NCBI GenBank assembly: GCA_934718275.1
Contig: CAKUZD010000003.1
Location: 1 to 64,000 of the forward strand
Direction: 5' to 3'
Length of the DNA: 64,000 nucleotides
Source of the DNA: an uncultured Candidatus Melainabacteria bacterium
GTDB taxonomy: Bacteria > Cyanobacteriota > Vampirovibrionia > Gastranaerophilales > Gastranaerophilaceae
Position 1 is the stretch's first letter. Each line of letters starts with the position of its first letter. Below are positions 50,398 through 59,735 of the stretch, piece after piece. The notes below the pieces were generated by a model that saw nothing but the letters and a program-made list of their open reading frames with translations, made no database searches and had not been told where the DNA came from. Made by a program: the position numbers and the translations under genes.

Positions 50398-50895
50398 ATG
50401 AGTGTAGAAAAAACTCATAAAATCGATACATCGAAATTGGATAAAATTATGGCTTCCTATGACTATAAAAAATCTAATTTGATTGCGATTTTACAAAATG
50501 TTCAAGAAGTTTTTCGTTATTTACCGGAAGATGCGCTGATTTACATTGGCACTAAAATGGAAGGTCTTTCTCCTGCAACTGTTTTTGGAGTTGCTACTTT
50601 TTATGCGCAATTTTCTCTAGAACCGAAAGGGAAATATGAAATAAAAGTTTGTGATGGAACAGCTTGTCATGTCAGAGGTTCTATGCCGGTTTTAAATGCA
50701 ATAAGAGCAAAACTCAATATTCCTACAGGTCAATTGACAAGTGATAACGGTTTATTTTCTCTTGAGACTGTTAGTTGTTTAGGAGCTTGTGGGCTTGCAC
50801 CTGTTGTTGTAATAAACGGAAAAGTTTATCCTCAAATGACCTCTGATGCAATTACGATTGTTTTAAATACGCTTATGAATGAGGAGGGTAACTAA
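50398..50895 (+). CDS. hndA: Electron-bifurcating [FeFe]-hydrogenase, NuoE-like subunit
   Basis: This 165-residue subunit (HydC in Thermotoga naming) has a helical N-terminal part and a thioredoxin-like 2Fe-2S domain. Its cluster ligands appear as CDGTACHVRG and SCLGACGLAP, with the FGVATFYAQF motif ahead of them. In the trimeric complex it passes electrons with the NuoF-like subunit. TAGGAG precedes the ATG. It overlaps the next gene by 1 nt (TAATG). It is the first gene of a tight three-gene operon. Confidence 0.93.
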   Translation: MSVEKTHKIDTSKLDKIMASYDYKKSNLIAILQNVQEVFRYLPEDALIYIGTKMEGLSPATVFGVATFYAQFSLEPKGKYEIKVCDGTACHVRGSMPVLNAIRAKLNIPTGQLTSDNGLFSLETVSCLGACGLAPVVVINGKVYPQMTSDAITIVLNTLMNEEGN

Positions 50896-52751
50896 TGGAA
50901 ACACTAAATATAAATATATTAGAAGAACAAAAACTTGCCAAAGAACACATAAAAGCTCAAGGTTTAAGGGTTTTGGTATGTGCAGGTACCGGATGTGTTG
51001 CGAACGGTTCCCTAAAGGTTATTGAAAAGTTCAAAGAGCTTGGGGCTGATGTTGCAATTTTGACTGATTACGATAAAATGACAGTTGTGCCTACAGGTTG
51101 TCATGGCTTTTGTGAACAAGGGGTGCTTGTTGTAATTCCGGATAAACATGTTACTTACGTAAAAGTAAAAGAAAAAGATGTAGAAGAAATATACGAAAGC
51201 CATATAAAAAATAACAAACCTGTTGAAAGATTAATGTATGTTGATCCAAAAACACATGAACATGTTCAAGATGATGAACATATTAATTTTTATGCAAAAC
51301 AGACTCGTACGGCTCTTGCAAATTGTGGAAATATTAATGCCGAAAGTATTGAAGAAGCTGTTTTTGTTAATGGGTATCAGGCATTGGCAAATGTTTTAAC
51401 CGAAAATAATCCTGATGCTGTTATTGAAACAATAGAGAAATCAGGTTTAAGAGGCAGGGGAGGCGGAGGTTTCCCGACAGGTAAAAAATGGCGTTTCACT
51501 GCTGCTAATAAAGGTGGAAAGTCATATATTGTTTGTAACGGTGATGAGGGAGACCCCGGTGCCTTTATGGACAGGTCTGTTATGGAAGGAGATCCGCATA
51601 AGCTTCTTGAAGGTATGGCGATTGCGGCTTTTGCTATTGGTGCTGATGAAGGATATATATATGTAAGAGCAGAATACCCGTTAGCAATTCAAAGGCTGAG
51701 AAAAGCAATTAAAGATGCGGAAGAAAAACACTTTTTAGGTAAAAATATTATGGGAAGCGGATTCTCGTTGGAAATTCATATTAAGGAGGGTGCAGGAGCT
51801 TTTGTATGCGGAGAAGAAACCGCACTAATTGCATCAATAGAGGGTGAACGTGGAATGCCTCGCTCAAAACCTCCGTTTCCTGCAAACAAAGGATTGTTTG
51901 GACGTCCGACTTTAATAAATAATGTTGAGACATTAGCAAATGTACCGTTAATTATTTTAAATGGAGCAGAATGGTTCGCTCAGATGGGAACGGAGACTTC
52001 TAAAGGGACAAAAACTTTTGCTCTTACCGGAGAAGTAAATAATACAGGGCTGATAGAAGTACCTATGGGAACGACTTTAAGAGAAATTGTTTTTGATATC
52101 GGTGGCGGAATGAGAGATGGTAAAAAATTTAAAGCAGTTCAAATCGGAGGCCCTTCCGGAGGGTGTTTAACTGAGGAACATCTTGATATTCCGATGGATT
52201 ATGACAACCTTATAAAAGCCGGAGCGATGGTGGGTTCCGGCGGGCTTGTTGTAATGAGTGATAAAACTTGTATTGTAGAAGTTGCCAGGTTTTTTATGAA
52301 TTTTACACAACATGAGAGTTGTGGAAAATGTGTTCCGTGTCGAGAGGGAACAAAAAATATGCTAAAAATTCTGGAAAAAATAGTTGCAGGAAAAGGTACT
52401 ATGGAGGATTTAAGTCTTTTAGAAGAACTTGCTCATGCTGTAAAAGACGGTTCTTTATGTGGATTGGGAAAAACTGCTCCAAATCCTGTGTTGTCAACTC
52501 TAAAATATTTTAGGGATGAATATTTGGCTCACATAAAAGATAAAAAATGTCCTGCCGGAGTTTGTACTGCCATGAAAAAACTTGTGATAAATGAAAGTTT
52601 ATGTCGAGGTTGTACAAAATGTTCAAGGATTTGTCCTGTCGGGGCTATAGAAGGCTCAATTAAGCATCCGCACCATATTGACCAAACTAAATGTATAAAA
52701 TGCGAAGCGTGTATGCAAAATTGTCCGTTTAAGGCAATTGGTTTAGAGTAA
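50895..52751 (+). CDS. hndC: Electron-bifurcating [FeFe]-hydrogenase, NuoF-like NADH/FMN subunit
   Basis: The 618-residue subunit (HydB type) has five parts. An N-terminal thioredoxin-like 2Fe-2S domain (VCAGTGCVANGS, TGCHGFCEQG) comes first. The NuoF core follows, with NADH site GLRGRGGGGFPTGKKW and FMN site NGDEGDPGAFMDRS. An SLBB region comes next, then the 4Fe-4S motif SCGKCVPCREGTKN. A C-terminal double 4Fe-4S ferredoxin (CRGCTKCSRICP, CIKCEACMQNCP) completes it. It oxidises NADH or reduces NAD+ while bifurcating electrons. The separate HndB of some species is fused here as the N-terminal domain. Confidence 0.94.
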   Translation: METLNINILEEQKLAKEHIKAQGLRVLVCAGTGCVANGSLKVIEKFKELGADVAILTDYDKMTVVPTGCHGFCEQGVLVVIPDKHVTYVKVKEKDVEEIYESHIKNNKPVERLMYVDPKTHEHVQDDEHINFYAKQTRTALANCGNINAESIEEAVFVNGYQALANVLTENNPDAVIETIEKSGLRGRGGGGFPTGKKWRFTAANKGGKSYIVCNGDEGDPGAFMDRSVMEGDPHKLLEGMAIAAFAIGADEGYIYVRAEYPLAIQRLRKAIKDAEEKHFLGKNIMGSGFSLEIHIKEGAGAFVCGEETALIASIEGERGMPRSKPPFPANKGLFGRPTLINNVETLANVPLIILNGAEWFAQMGTETSKGTKTFALTGEVNNTGLIEVPMGTTLREIVFDIGGGMRDGKKFKAVQIGGPSGGCLTEEHLDIPMDYDNLIKAGAMVGSGGLVVMSDKTCIVEVARFFMNFTQHESCGKCVPCREGTKNMLKILEKIVAGKGTMEDLSLLEELAHAVKDGSLCGLGKTAPNPVLSTLKYFRDEYLAHIKDKKCPAGVCTAMKKLVINESLCRGCTKCSRICPVGAIEGSIKHPHHIDQTKCIKCEACMQNCPFKAIGLE

Positions 52752-52769
52752 ATAAAAAGGGTATTGATA

Positions 52770-54524
52770 ATGACTAATGAAAAGAAAATATTGTTTATTG
52801 ATGGAAAAGAAGTGGAATTTACTGATGAGCCAAACCTACTTGAAGTAATAAGAAAGGCAGGCATGAATGTTCCTACTTTTTGTTATAGACCTGATTTAAC
52901 ATCTTTTGGTGCATGTAGAATGTGTGTTGTAGAAATTGAAGGTCGAGGAATTCAATCTTCTTGTACTATGCCGCCTGAGAATGGTTTGAAAATTCATTTA
53001 AATACGGAAAAAACAAGAAGTATTCGAAAAACGGTTTTGGAATTGTTGCTTGCAAATCATGATAAAAATTGTTTAACTTGTGAAAAATCAGGCAACTGTG
53101 AATTACAACAATATGCCGAGGAATACGGTATTCGTAAAATCAGATATCCGGATAAACCTTTGGAAGAATATCAATTAATAGATGCTTCAAGTCCTTCTAT
53201 TGTTCGAGATCCAAACAAATGTATTTTGTGTGGAGCTTGTGTTAGGGCTTGTTCCGAATTTCAAGGACATTCTGTTTTGGGGTTTGCAAACAGAGGGTCA
53301 AAAACAATTGTACAGCCGATGAATGGTAGACCGCTGGGACAAGTCGATTGTGTAAATTGCGGTCAATGTGCGGCTGTTTGTCCGACAGGTGCATTAACCA
53401 TTAAGTCGGATGTTGAAAAAGTTTGGTCTGAAATTACTAATCCGAATAAAAAAGTTGTTGTTCAGATGGCACCGGCTACAAGAGTTGCTATTGGAGAAAT
53501 GTTTGGATTAGAAGCCGGAATAAATTCAATTGGAAAAATGAATGCAGCTTTGAGACGTATCGGATTTGATTTGGTGTTTGATACTAATTTTGGTGCAGAC
53601 TTAACAATAATGGAAGAAGCTACAGAGTTTTTAAACAGGTTTAAATCCGGAGAAAATCTTCCGATGTTTACGTCTTGTTGTCCTGCTTGGATAAAATATC
53701 TTGAAACAGAACATCCTGAAATGTTAAAGCATCTTTCAACTTGTAAATCTCCAATGAGTATGCTATCTCCTGTCTTAAAGACATTAGTTCCCGAACATTT
53801 TAAAGTAAGACGGGAAGATTTGGTGGTTGTTGCAATTATGCCTTGTACTGCAAAAAAATACGAATGCAAACGACCGGAGCTTTCGACAAATAATATTCCT
53901 GATACTGATTATGTTCTAACAACACAAGAACTTGGCAGGATGATAAAAGAAGCCGGTATTAATTTCAATGTTCTTGAAGCTGAAAAAGCAGATTCTCCGT
54001 TTGGAGAATATACCGGGGCTGCTACGATTTTTGGTGCATCGGGTGGTGTTGCTGAAGCTGCCGTAAGGACCGCTTATGAATTTGTGACAAATGAAACTTT
54101 GAATGATGTTGATATTAAGCAAATGCGTGGAACTTCAAATCGAAGCAGAGATATTGTTATTGATATAAAAGGAACCAAACTTGTTGTCCGCGTTGTTTCA
54201 ACCTTAAAAGAAGCAGAAAAATCTTTACAAGAAATCAAAGATGGAAAAGCTCAATTCCAATTATTAGAGGTAATGGCTTGCCCGGGTGGTTGTATAAACG
54301 GTGGTGGACAGCCGAGAAGTTGTGATAATTCTAATACTAAAGAAGAACGAGCTCAAGGGTTATATAAAGAAGATAATGCTTTGCCTTATCGAAAATCTCA
54401 CTATAATCCGTCTTTAAGAAAACTTTATAACGATTATCTTGAAGAACCAAACTCGCACAAGGCTCATGATTTGTTGCATACGCTTTATACAAACAAATTT
54501 GTCGGTTCCTATAAAGATGTGTAA
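52770..54524 (+). CDS. hndD: [FeFe]-hydrogenase catalytic subunit (group A3-type)
   Basis: A 584-residue hydrogenase. Domains in order: N-terminal 2Fe-2S (CYRPDLTSFGACRMC), a His/Cys-ligated 4Fe-4S (HDKNCLTCEKSGNC), two 4Fe-4S clusters (CILCGACVRAC, CVNCGQCAAVC), and the H-cluster domain. The three H-cluster signatures are TSCCPAW near 301, MPCTAKKYE near 357 and MACPGGCINGGGQP near 502. The C-terminal small-subunit helix (SHYNPSLRKLYNDYL) is present. It makes or uses H2 with ferredoxin and NADH. ATG 52770 is chosen over a TTG two codons earlier. The maturases HydE, HydF and HydG are not in the window. Confidence 0.96.
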   Translation: MTNEKKILFIDGKEVEFTDEPNLLEVIRKAGMNVPTFCYRPDLTSFGACRMCVVEIEGRGIQSSCTMPPENGLKIHLNTEKTRSIRKTVLELLLANHDKNCLTCEKSGNCELQQYAEEYGIRKIRYPDKPLEEYQLIDASSPSIVRDPNKCILCGACVRACSEFQGHSVLGFANRGSKTIVQPMNGRPLGQVDCVNCGQCAAVCPTGALTIKSDVEKVWSEITNPNKKVVVQMAPATRVAIGEMFGLEAGINSIGKMNAALRRIGFDLVFDTNFGADLTIMEEATEFLNRFKSGENLPMFTSCCPAWIKYLETEHPEMLKHLSTCKSPMSMLSPVLKTLVPEHFKVRREDLVVVAIMPCTAKKYECKRPELSTNNIPDTDYVLTTQELGRMIKEAGINFNVLEAEKADSPFGEYTGAATIFGASGGVAEAAVRTAYEFVTNETLNDVDIKQMRGTSNRSRDIVIDIKGTKLVVRVVSTLKEAEKSLQEIKDGKAQFQLLEVMACPGGCINGGGQPRSCDNSNTKEERAQGLYKEDNALPYRKSHYNPSLRKLYNDYLEEPNSHKAHDLLHTLYTNKFVGSYKDV

Positions 54525-54530
54525 TAAATA

Positions 54531-54561
54531 AAAAAGCTCCCCTGTAAAAAGGGAGCTTTTT
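54531..54561. terminator. Bidirectional terminator between hndD and skp
   Basis: AAAAAGCTCCC (54531-54541) pairs with GGGAGCTTTTT (54551-54561), with A and T runs on both sides. Confidence 0.92.
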
Positions 54562-54585
54562 ATTCTTTTTAAATTTACTTAGATT

Positions 54586-55047
54586 TTATTTTACAGCTTT
54601 CTTTACGGCTTCTGTAATATCAGAACCGCCGTAAAGAACTACTCCTTTAGCTAAAACTATATCATATCCGCCAACTTTAGCTTGTGCTTCAATTTGTTTT
54701 GAAATCGCTGAGTCAATTGCTGTTAATTTATCAGCATAGTTTTTGTCTAAAGCAGCTTTTTTGGTGGTTAATTCTTTATTGTATTTTTCTTCCAAAGCCT
54801 GTTTTTTCTTAACATCTGTTGTTGCAGCAACGTCTTTTCTTGCTTTCTCTATAAATGCAACTACTTCCTTCATTTTAGCTTCTTGGTCTTTTTTCAAAGC
54901 TTGTACTTGTGATGAAGAATTAACAACTTGTTGAACGTCAACAACTGCAATTTTTGAAGGCACATCTGATAAAGCAAAGTTGCTAAAAGCAAATCCTGCT
55001 GCGAATGTTAATAACCCAACTGTTAAAATCTTGATTTTGTTATCCAT
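54586..55047 (-). CDS. OmpH/Skp-family periplasmic chaperone
   Basis: This 153-residue exported protein starts with a hydrophobic segment (ILTVGLLTFAAGFAFSNFA), then KIAVVDVQQVVNSSSQVQAL, the family strand. A long Lys/Glu/Ala-rich coiled-coil tentacle and a C-terminal strand (YDIVLAKGVVLYGG, DITEAV) follow. Skp holds unfolded outer-membrane proteins in the periplasm, which agrees with the TpsB transporter encoded divergently next to it. GGGAG precedes the ATG. Confidence 0.88.
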   Translation of the reverse strand: MDNKIKILTVGLLTFAAGFAFSNFALSDVPSKIAVVDVQQVVNSSSQVQALKKDQEAKMKEVVAFIEKARKDVAATTDVKKKQALEEKYNKELTTKKAALDKNYADKLTAIDSAISKQIEAQAKVGGYDIVLAKGVVLYGGSDITEAVKKAVK

Positions 55048-55312
55048 ATTTTCTCCCTTATCCGTAACTTGTTTGATTTTTACTAAATACTCTACAACGA
55101 AAGAATGATTTTATTGAAAAAATCTTTACAAGTTTCAATATATTTAATATAATCATAGCAGGTCAGTTGTTTTTTTAGTAGAAACATTAATTTTTATGTA
55201 CATTTTGTAATAAAAGTTAAAGAAATCTTTTTATTTCACTTCAAAAACGCAAAAATTAAATTGACCGGACTTAAAATATATATATTTTTAAATTTAGTAC
55301 AAAGGTGAATAA

Positions 55313-57298
55313 ATGAAAAAGATTAATTTCAGAACTAATGTCATGATATTATGTGCAGCGATTGCATTTTCTGTGTCCGTTACCCCTGCAAAAGCTGATT
55401 TATATGGTGGATATAATGGCGTTATGCAACAAGCCGGTTTTAGCTACCAAGATGCTATGAATGTTCAAAACCAATCGGGTATGAACCAAATGCACGATAG
55501 TAATTATCTTAGAGAAAAGAGGCAGGATAATTACAGAAATGAAGATTATAATTATTATCAACAACGTAGAAATTTAGAAGGGCAAGATGAAGGTAGTACT
55601 GTTATTCAAAACTTCAACGGAGGGTCTATTCAACAGGCGACTGTCGAAGAAATGAATTCTAAGGGCGTTTTTGTAAATTCTATTGAAGTTGCTCCTTCTG
55701 AAATTTTAACAAAAAGTGAAATAAATAATTTAGTACAGCCATTAGTCGGCAGGAATGTTTTTATTGATGATATTCAGAAAGTTATTGACAATATTAACAA
55801 CTTGTATGCTGAAAAAGGTTTTGTTACGGCACGAGCTTTTTTGCCGGAGCAGACAGTTGAAAATGGACATATTTACATCGCTTTGACTGAAAGTAAAATC
55901 GGTAATATCACTGTAGAACAAAATAAATGGACTAAAGATGGTTATATTACAAGAAGATTGCCTGAAAAAGAAGGGCAATTGTTTGATATTGTAGAGCTTG
56001 AAAAAGACGTTTTGGATTTCAACAGATATAATGAAGGTGTAAAGTTATCTGCGAACTTAAAAGCCGGAGAAAAACCGGGTACAACAGATATTGAACTTGT
56101 CGCGGATGAAAATTTCCCATTTCATATTATGGGTATTATGGATAATGCAGGTCGCCGTAATACAGGTAGTATCAGAGGTGGTGCTATGTTGTATGCGGAC
56201 AGTTTGTTTGGGCATAGGGACAGATTGTCTTTAGGTTCTTATTTTTCTAAAGGCGCACAGAGCCCATTTGCTGATTACAACTTCCCTGTAAATAAAAAAG
56301 ACGGTCGTGTAGGGTTTATGTATTCTTCGACTTTTGCTACTGTAAAAAATGGGCCGTTAACAAGATTGTTTGATTTAAGAAGTGCCGGTACTCAGTATTC
56401 ATTATATTATTCTCAACCAATTATAAGAAAACCGGGTTTTGAATTGAAAACTTATGCTGCAGCTAATTACAAACGTTCAAGAACAGATATTGGGCTGAAG
56501 CTTTTTGATGAATCAATGCATAGTATTGACAATGTAACTTCTTTGGAATTTGCTTTGCAAGCTAGAAAAGATACAAAACGAGGTATTTGGTATTTCAATC
56601 AAGATGCTTATTACGCAATTCCTCTTTTGGATAGCGAAAGAGATAATCATTACTTTAAATATAGCGGTAGTTTAGTTAGATTACACGACTTCTCTCACGG
56701 ATTTATCGGACAATTGAGAAGTAATTATCAAGTCGTTCCGGGAGATAAAAGAATTCCTTATTTAGATCAAATGCAAACAGGTGGTTTGGCTACGGTTAGA
56801 GGTTATTCTGAAGGTTTGATGATTGGTAAAAACGGCTACTTTGTAAGTGGAGAACTTATGTTCCCTCTATTACCAAGAGAAATTACTAGTCCAAGAAGCG
56901 GAGAAAAAATTCCATTCATCGGTAAATATGTAAAAGGTGCAGTGTTTGCTGATACGGCAGGTATTTTCCCGACAGCTTCAGAAGATGCTTATGGTGGCAG
57001 TTACTTTGCAGCATCATTAGGTATGGGGTTAAGAATTCAACTTCCAGGAGATTTGAGTGCAAGACTTTATTGGGGCTATCCTTTGATAAATAACGCTTGG
57101 GAAGCTGATAGAAAGTATGGACGTTTCCACTTTGAGTTAACACTTGCTCCAAATATTGATGCGTTATTAGCTTCTCGTTCAACTGCAGCAGCTCCAAAAA
57201 CTCAATTCCAAAAGAATGTTGAAGCTGAGTATGTTAACAACTATGATGATGTGAGACACTATGACTACTTCCGTGATGGTGGCGGAGGTTCATTATAG
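55313..57298 (+). CDS. Two-partner secretion outer-membrane transporter (ShlB/FhaC/HecB family)
   Basis: TpsB proteins export a large TpsA partner through an outer-membrane barrel. The 661-residue product has a signal peptide (to about residue 28) and a Tyr/Asn-rich segment. A POTRA-like domain spans about 120-200 (FIDDIQKVIDNINNLYAEKGF, QTVENGHIYIALTESKIG). The barrel carries the L6 signature TGGLATVRGYSEG near 489. The last barrel strand (FHFELTLAP) is followed by about 50 extra residues ending in a Gly-rich tail, where most members stop at the strand. AAGGTGA precedes the ATG, and TTGACC at 55261 may be part of the promoter. No TpsA gene is adjacent. Confidence 0.9.
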   Translation: MKKINFRTNVMILCAAIAFSVSVTPAKADLYGGYNGVMQQAGFSYQDAMNVQNQSGMNQMHDSNYLREKRQDNYRNEDYNYYQQRRNLEGQDEGSTVIQNFNGGSIQQATVEEMNSKGVFVNSIEVAPSEILTKSEINNLVQPLVGRNVFIDDIQKVIDNINNLYAEKGFVTARAFLPEQTVENGHIYIALTESKIGNITVEQNKWTKDGYITRRLPEKEGQLFDIVELEKDVLDFNRYNEGVKLSANLKAGEKPGTTDIELVADENFPFHIMGIMDNAGRRNTGSIRGGAMLYADSLFGHRDRLSLGSYFSKGAQSPFADYNFPVNKKDGRVGFMYSSTFATVKNGPLTRLFDLRSAGTQYSLYYSQPIIRKPGFELKTYAAANYKRSRTDIGLKLFDESMHSIDNVTSLEFALQARKDTKRGIWYFNQDAYYAIPLLDSERDNHYFKYSGSLVRLHDFSHGFIGQLRSNYQVVPGDKRIPYLDQMQTGGLATVRGYSEGLMIGKNGYFVSGELMFPLLPREITSPRSGEKIPFIGKYVKGAVFADTAGIFPTASEDAYGGSYFAASLGMGLRIQLPGDLSARLYWGYPLINNAWEADRKYGRFHFELTLAPNIDALLASRSTAAAPKTQFQKNVEAEYVNNYDDVRHYDYFRDGGGGSL

Positions 57299-57468
57299 GC
57301 TTCTTATTGAGTGATAGCTAATATAACTTGAAATAATTCAATTATGCGGTAACATAAAGTTGCCGCATATTTTTTTTTAATGTCATTACGAGGAGCTGAA
57401 AGTTTCATATAATGAACAAGCGATTATGATTGTGACGTAGTAATCTCATTAAAATTTTGGAGGAGATA

Positions 57469-58143
57469 ATGACTAAAGCGATATTTATAACAGCAACAGG
57501 TACTGATGTTGGAAAAACTTACATTTCAGCTCTTATTGTAAAAAGATTAAGAGAATTGGGGCGTGATTGCGGATATTTTAAGCCGGCATTGAGTGGGGCA
57601 GTAGAAAAAAATGGAAATCTTATTCCGGGGGATTGCGATTTTGTTTTGAAAACAGCAGGAATAAATGCTAATCCGATGGATTATGTTTCTTATGTATATA
57701 AAACAGCTGTTTCTCCGCACTTGGCAGCAGAAATTGAAGGGAATCAAATTAAAATAGAAAAAATTAAAACTGATTATGAAAGATTAAAAAAAGAATTTGA
57801 TTATTTGGTTGTAGAAGGAGCGGGAGGTATTGTTTGTCCATTTAATCTTGGGGAATTTAAGTTAATATTGCCTGATGTAATAAAAGAATTAGGTTTAGAT
57901 ATATTGGTCGTGGCTTCAGCTTCTCTCGGGACAATTAACTCTACTGTCTTAACTGTTGAGTATGCAAAACTGCATGGAATTAATGTAAAAGGAATAATTT
58001 TAAATAATTATGATGAAAATGACTTTATGCAGCGAGATAATAAACTTCAAATTGAAAGATTAACGGGTGTGAAAGTTGTAGCTACTGTAAAAAAAGATGA
58101 TGCAAGTATAAATGACTTGTCGGGATTATTTAAAGAGGTGTAA
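57469..58143 (+). CDS. bioD: Dethiobiotin synthetase
   Basis: BioD closes the ureido ring of dethiobiotin from DAPA, CO2 and ATP. The 224-residue product has the P-loop TATGTDVGKTYISA, the substrate Lys in FKPALSG, and VEGAGGIVCP. Length is normal. An in-frame TTG at 57457 would overlap the ribosome-binding site, so ATG 57469 with GGAGGAG upstream is used. bioA follows after 1 nt. No BirA-type operator could be identified. Confidence 0.95.
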   Translation: MTKAIFITATGTDVGKTYISALIVKRLRELGRDCGYFKPALSGAVEKNGNLIPGDCDFVLKTAGINANPMDYVSYVYKTAVSPHLAAEIEGNQIKIEKIKTDYERLKKEFDYLVVEGAGGIVCPFNLGEFKLILPDVIKELGLDILVVASASLGTINSTVLTVEYAKLHGINVKGIILNNYDENDFMQRDNKLQIERLTGVKVVATVKKDDASINDLSGLFKEV

Positions 58144-58144
58144 A

Positions 58145-59500
58145 ATGGAAAATTTAGCAGAAAAAGATTTAAAGTATATATGGCATCCGTGTTCACAGAT
58201 GAAGGATTATGAAGAATTAAAACCAATTGTTGTTGACAGAGGAGAAGGCGTTTACTTGTACGATGTTGACGGTAATCGTTATATTGATGTTATAAGTTCA
58301 TGGTGGTGTAATCTTTTAGGTCATTGTAATCCTCATATTTCAGAAGAAATAAAAAAACAAGTAGATGTTTTGGAACATGTAATTTTTGCTAATTTTACGC
58401 ATAAACAAGCAATTAGATTGTGTGAAAGATTAGTGAAAATTTTACCTGAAGGTTTATGCAAATTTAATTTTACCGATAATGGCTCATCTGCAATTGAAGC
58501 GGCTATGAAAGTAAGTTTTCAATATCATGAGCAGACCGGAAATCCTCAAAAAACGAAATTCATGGCTCTTTCTGAGGCATATCATGGTGAGACTATAGGT
58601 GCTTTATCTGTAGGAGATTGTGATTTGTATACAAAACTCTACAAACCTATTTTGATGGACATTGTTAGGGTTAAAGGGCCTGATTGTTACAGATGCCCTT
58701 ATGGAAAAAATAGAGATAATTGCCAATGTGAATGTTTTGGACATGCAGAGAAAACATTTGAAAAATATGGAGATGAAACTGCAGCCATGCTTGTAGAGCC
58801 TTTGTTACAGGGTTCTGCCGGTATGAAAATATATCCGCCTCTTTATTTAAAGAAATTGAGAGCGCTTTGTGATAAATATAATGTTCACTTATTAGCGGAT
58901 GAAATTGCTACAGGATATGGCAGAACCGGTAAAATGTTTGCATTTGACCATGCAGGAGTTTCTCCTGATATTATGTGTCTTTCAAAAGGTTTGACCGGAG
59001 GTTATATGCCAATGGCAATTTTTGTAACGACACAAAAAATTTACGATGCTTTTTATGATGATTACAATACCGGAAAAGCCTTTATGCACAGCCATACATA
59101 TAGTGGAAACCCTTTAGCTTGTTCGGCTGCTAATGCAGTTTTGGATTTGATGGAGGATGGTTCTGTATTAAAAAAAGCGCAAGAAAATGCTATATTTTTT
59201 AATAATTTGTTAAAAGAAAAGTTCCTTTCACATAAAAATGTTGGAGAAATAAGACATATTGGTTTGATTAATGCAATAGAACTCGTTAAAAACAAAGAAA
59301 CAAAAGAGGCATTTGACGGTAAATTAAGAATAGGATATCAAATTTACAAAAAAGCCCTCAAATGTGGAGTAATTCTCAGACCGCTCGGAGATGTAATTTA
59401 TTTTAACCCACCATTGATTATTAACAAAAAAGATTTAGAATTTGCTGCAGATGTTGCGTATGAATGTATGAATGAAGTTACACAAGCAATAGGACAATAA
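58145..59500 (+). CDS. bioA: Adenosylmethionine-8-amino-7-oxononanoate aminotransferase
   Basis: BioA makes DAPA from KAPA using S-adenosylmethionine and PLP, the step before BioD. The 451-residue class-III aminotransferase has WHPCSQMKDYE, ISSWWCNLLGH, the GSSAIEAAMK block, LADEIATGYGRTG and the PLP Lys in LSKGLTGGYMPM. The longer frame from 58112 overlaps bioD. ATG 58145 with AGAGGTG upstream is chosen. The KAPA synthase bioF and biotin synthase bioB are not adjacent. No clear terminator follows. Confidence 0.95.
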   Translation: MENLAEKDLKYIWHPCSQMKDYEELKPIVVDRGEGVYLYDVDGNRYIDVISSWWCNLLGHCNPHISEEIKKQVDVLEHVIFANFTHKQAIRLCERLVKILPEGLCKFNFTDNGSSAIEAAMKVSFQYHEQTGNPQKTKFMALSEAYHGETIGALSVGDCDLYTKLYKPILMDIVRVKGPDCYRCPYGKNRDNCQCECFGHAEKTFEKYGDETAAMLVEPLLQGSAGMKIYPPLYLKKLRALCDKYNVHLLADEIATGYGRTGKMFAFDHAGVSPDIMCLSKGLTGGYMPMAIFVTTQKIYDAFYDDYNTGKAFMHSHTYSGNPLACSAANAVLDLMEDGSVLKKAQENAIFFNNLLKEKFLSHKNVGEIRHIGLINAIELVKNKETKEAFDGKLRIGYQIYKKALKCGVILRPLGDVIYFNPPLIINKKDLEFAADVAYECMNEVTQAIGQ

Positions 59501-59735
59501 GGGACTACTGTCTCACTGTTTTACCAATTATTTATAACAGCAGAACTCTCAAAAAATACGTGTTGATATGGTGTGTGTTATTCTTCTCTAGAAGTTTTTG
59601 GGTACACAAAATGAACGTTAATACAAATTAACGTATCTTGTACACTTTTAAATTAACACACCTCATCATTTGTCGATTTTCTTAGCGGAAAAGGGAACTC
59701 TCCAACAGTTGCTACGTCTTTAATTTTGAAAGAAT
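59501..59735. other. Intergenic region downstream of bioA
   Basis: No plus-strand gene. A direct repeat ACTGTCTCACTGT lies at 59506-59521. The stretch holds the structured element listed separately and the probable 3' untranslated region of the minus-strand small membrane peptide. Confidence 0.5.
59570..59662. ncRNA. Candidate structured RNA or inverted-repeat element
   Basis: Nested complementary segments can be drawn by eye. The outer stem is GGTGTG(TG)TTA (59570-59580) with TAACACACC (59654-59662). A small hairpin CTTC-TCTA-GAAG sits at 59583-59594. A long inner hairpin pairs GTACA (59602-59606) with TGTAC (59639-59643), enclosing ACGTTAAT (59615-59622) and ATTAACGT (59627-59634) around a 4-nt loop. 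The shape is a multi-branched fold on either strand. It does not match a riboswitch known to me. It could be a 3' leader structure of the small peptide gene, a free RNA or a small mobile repeat. Confidence 0.45.

Noticed and set aside
53462..53869. 135-codon frame antisense to hndD
   Set aside because: The plus strand encodes unmistakable H-cluster motifs. The antisense frame has no start signals.
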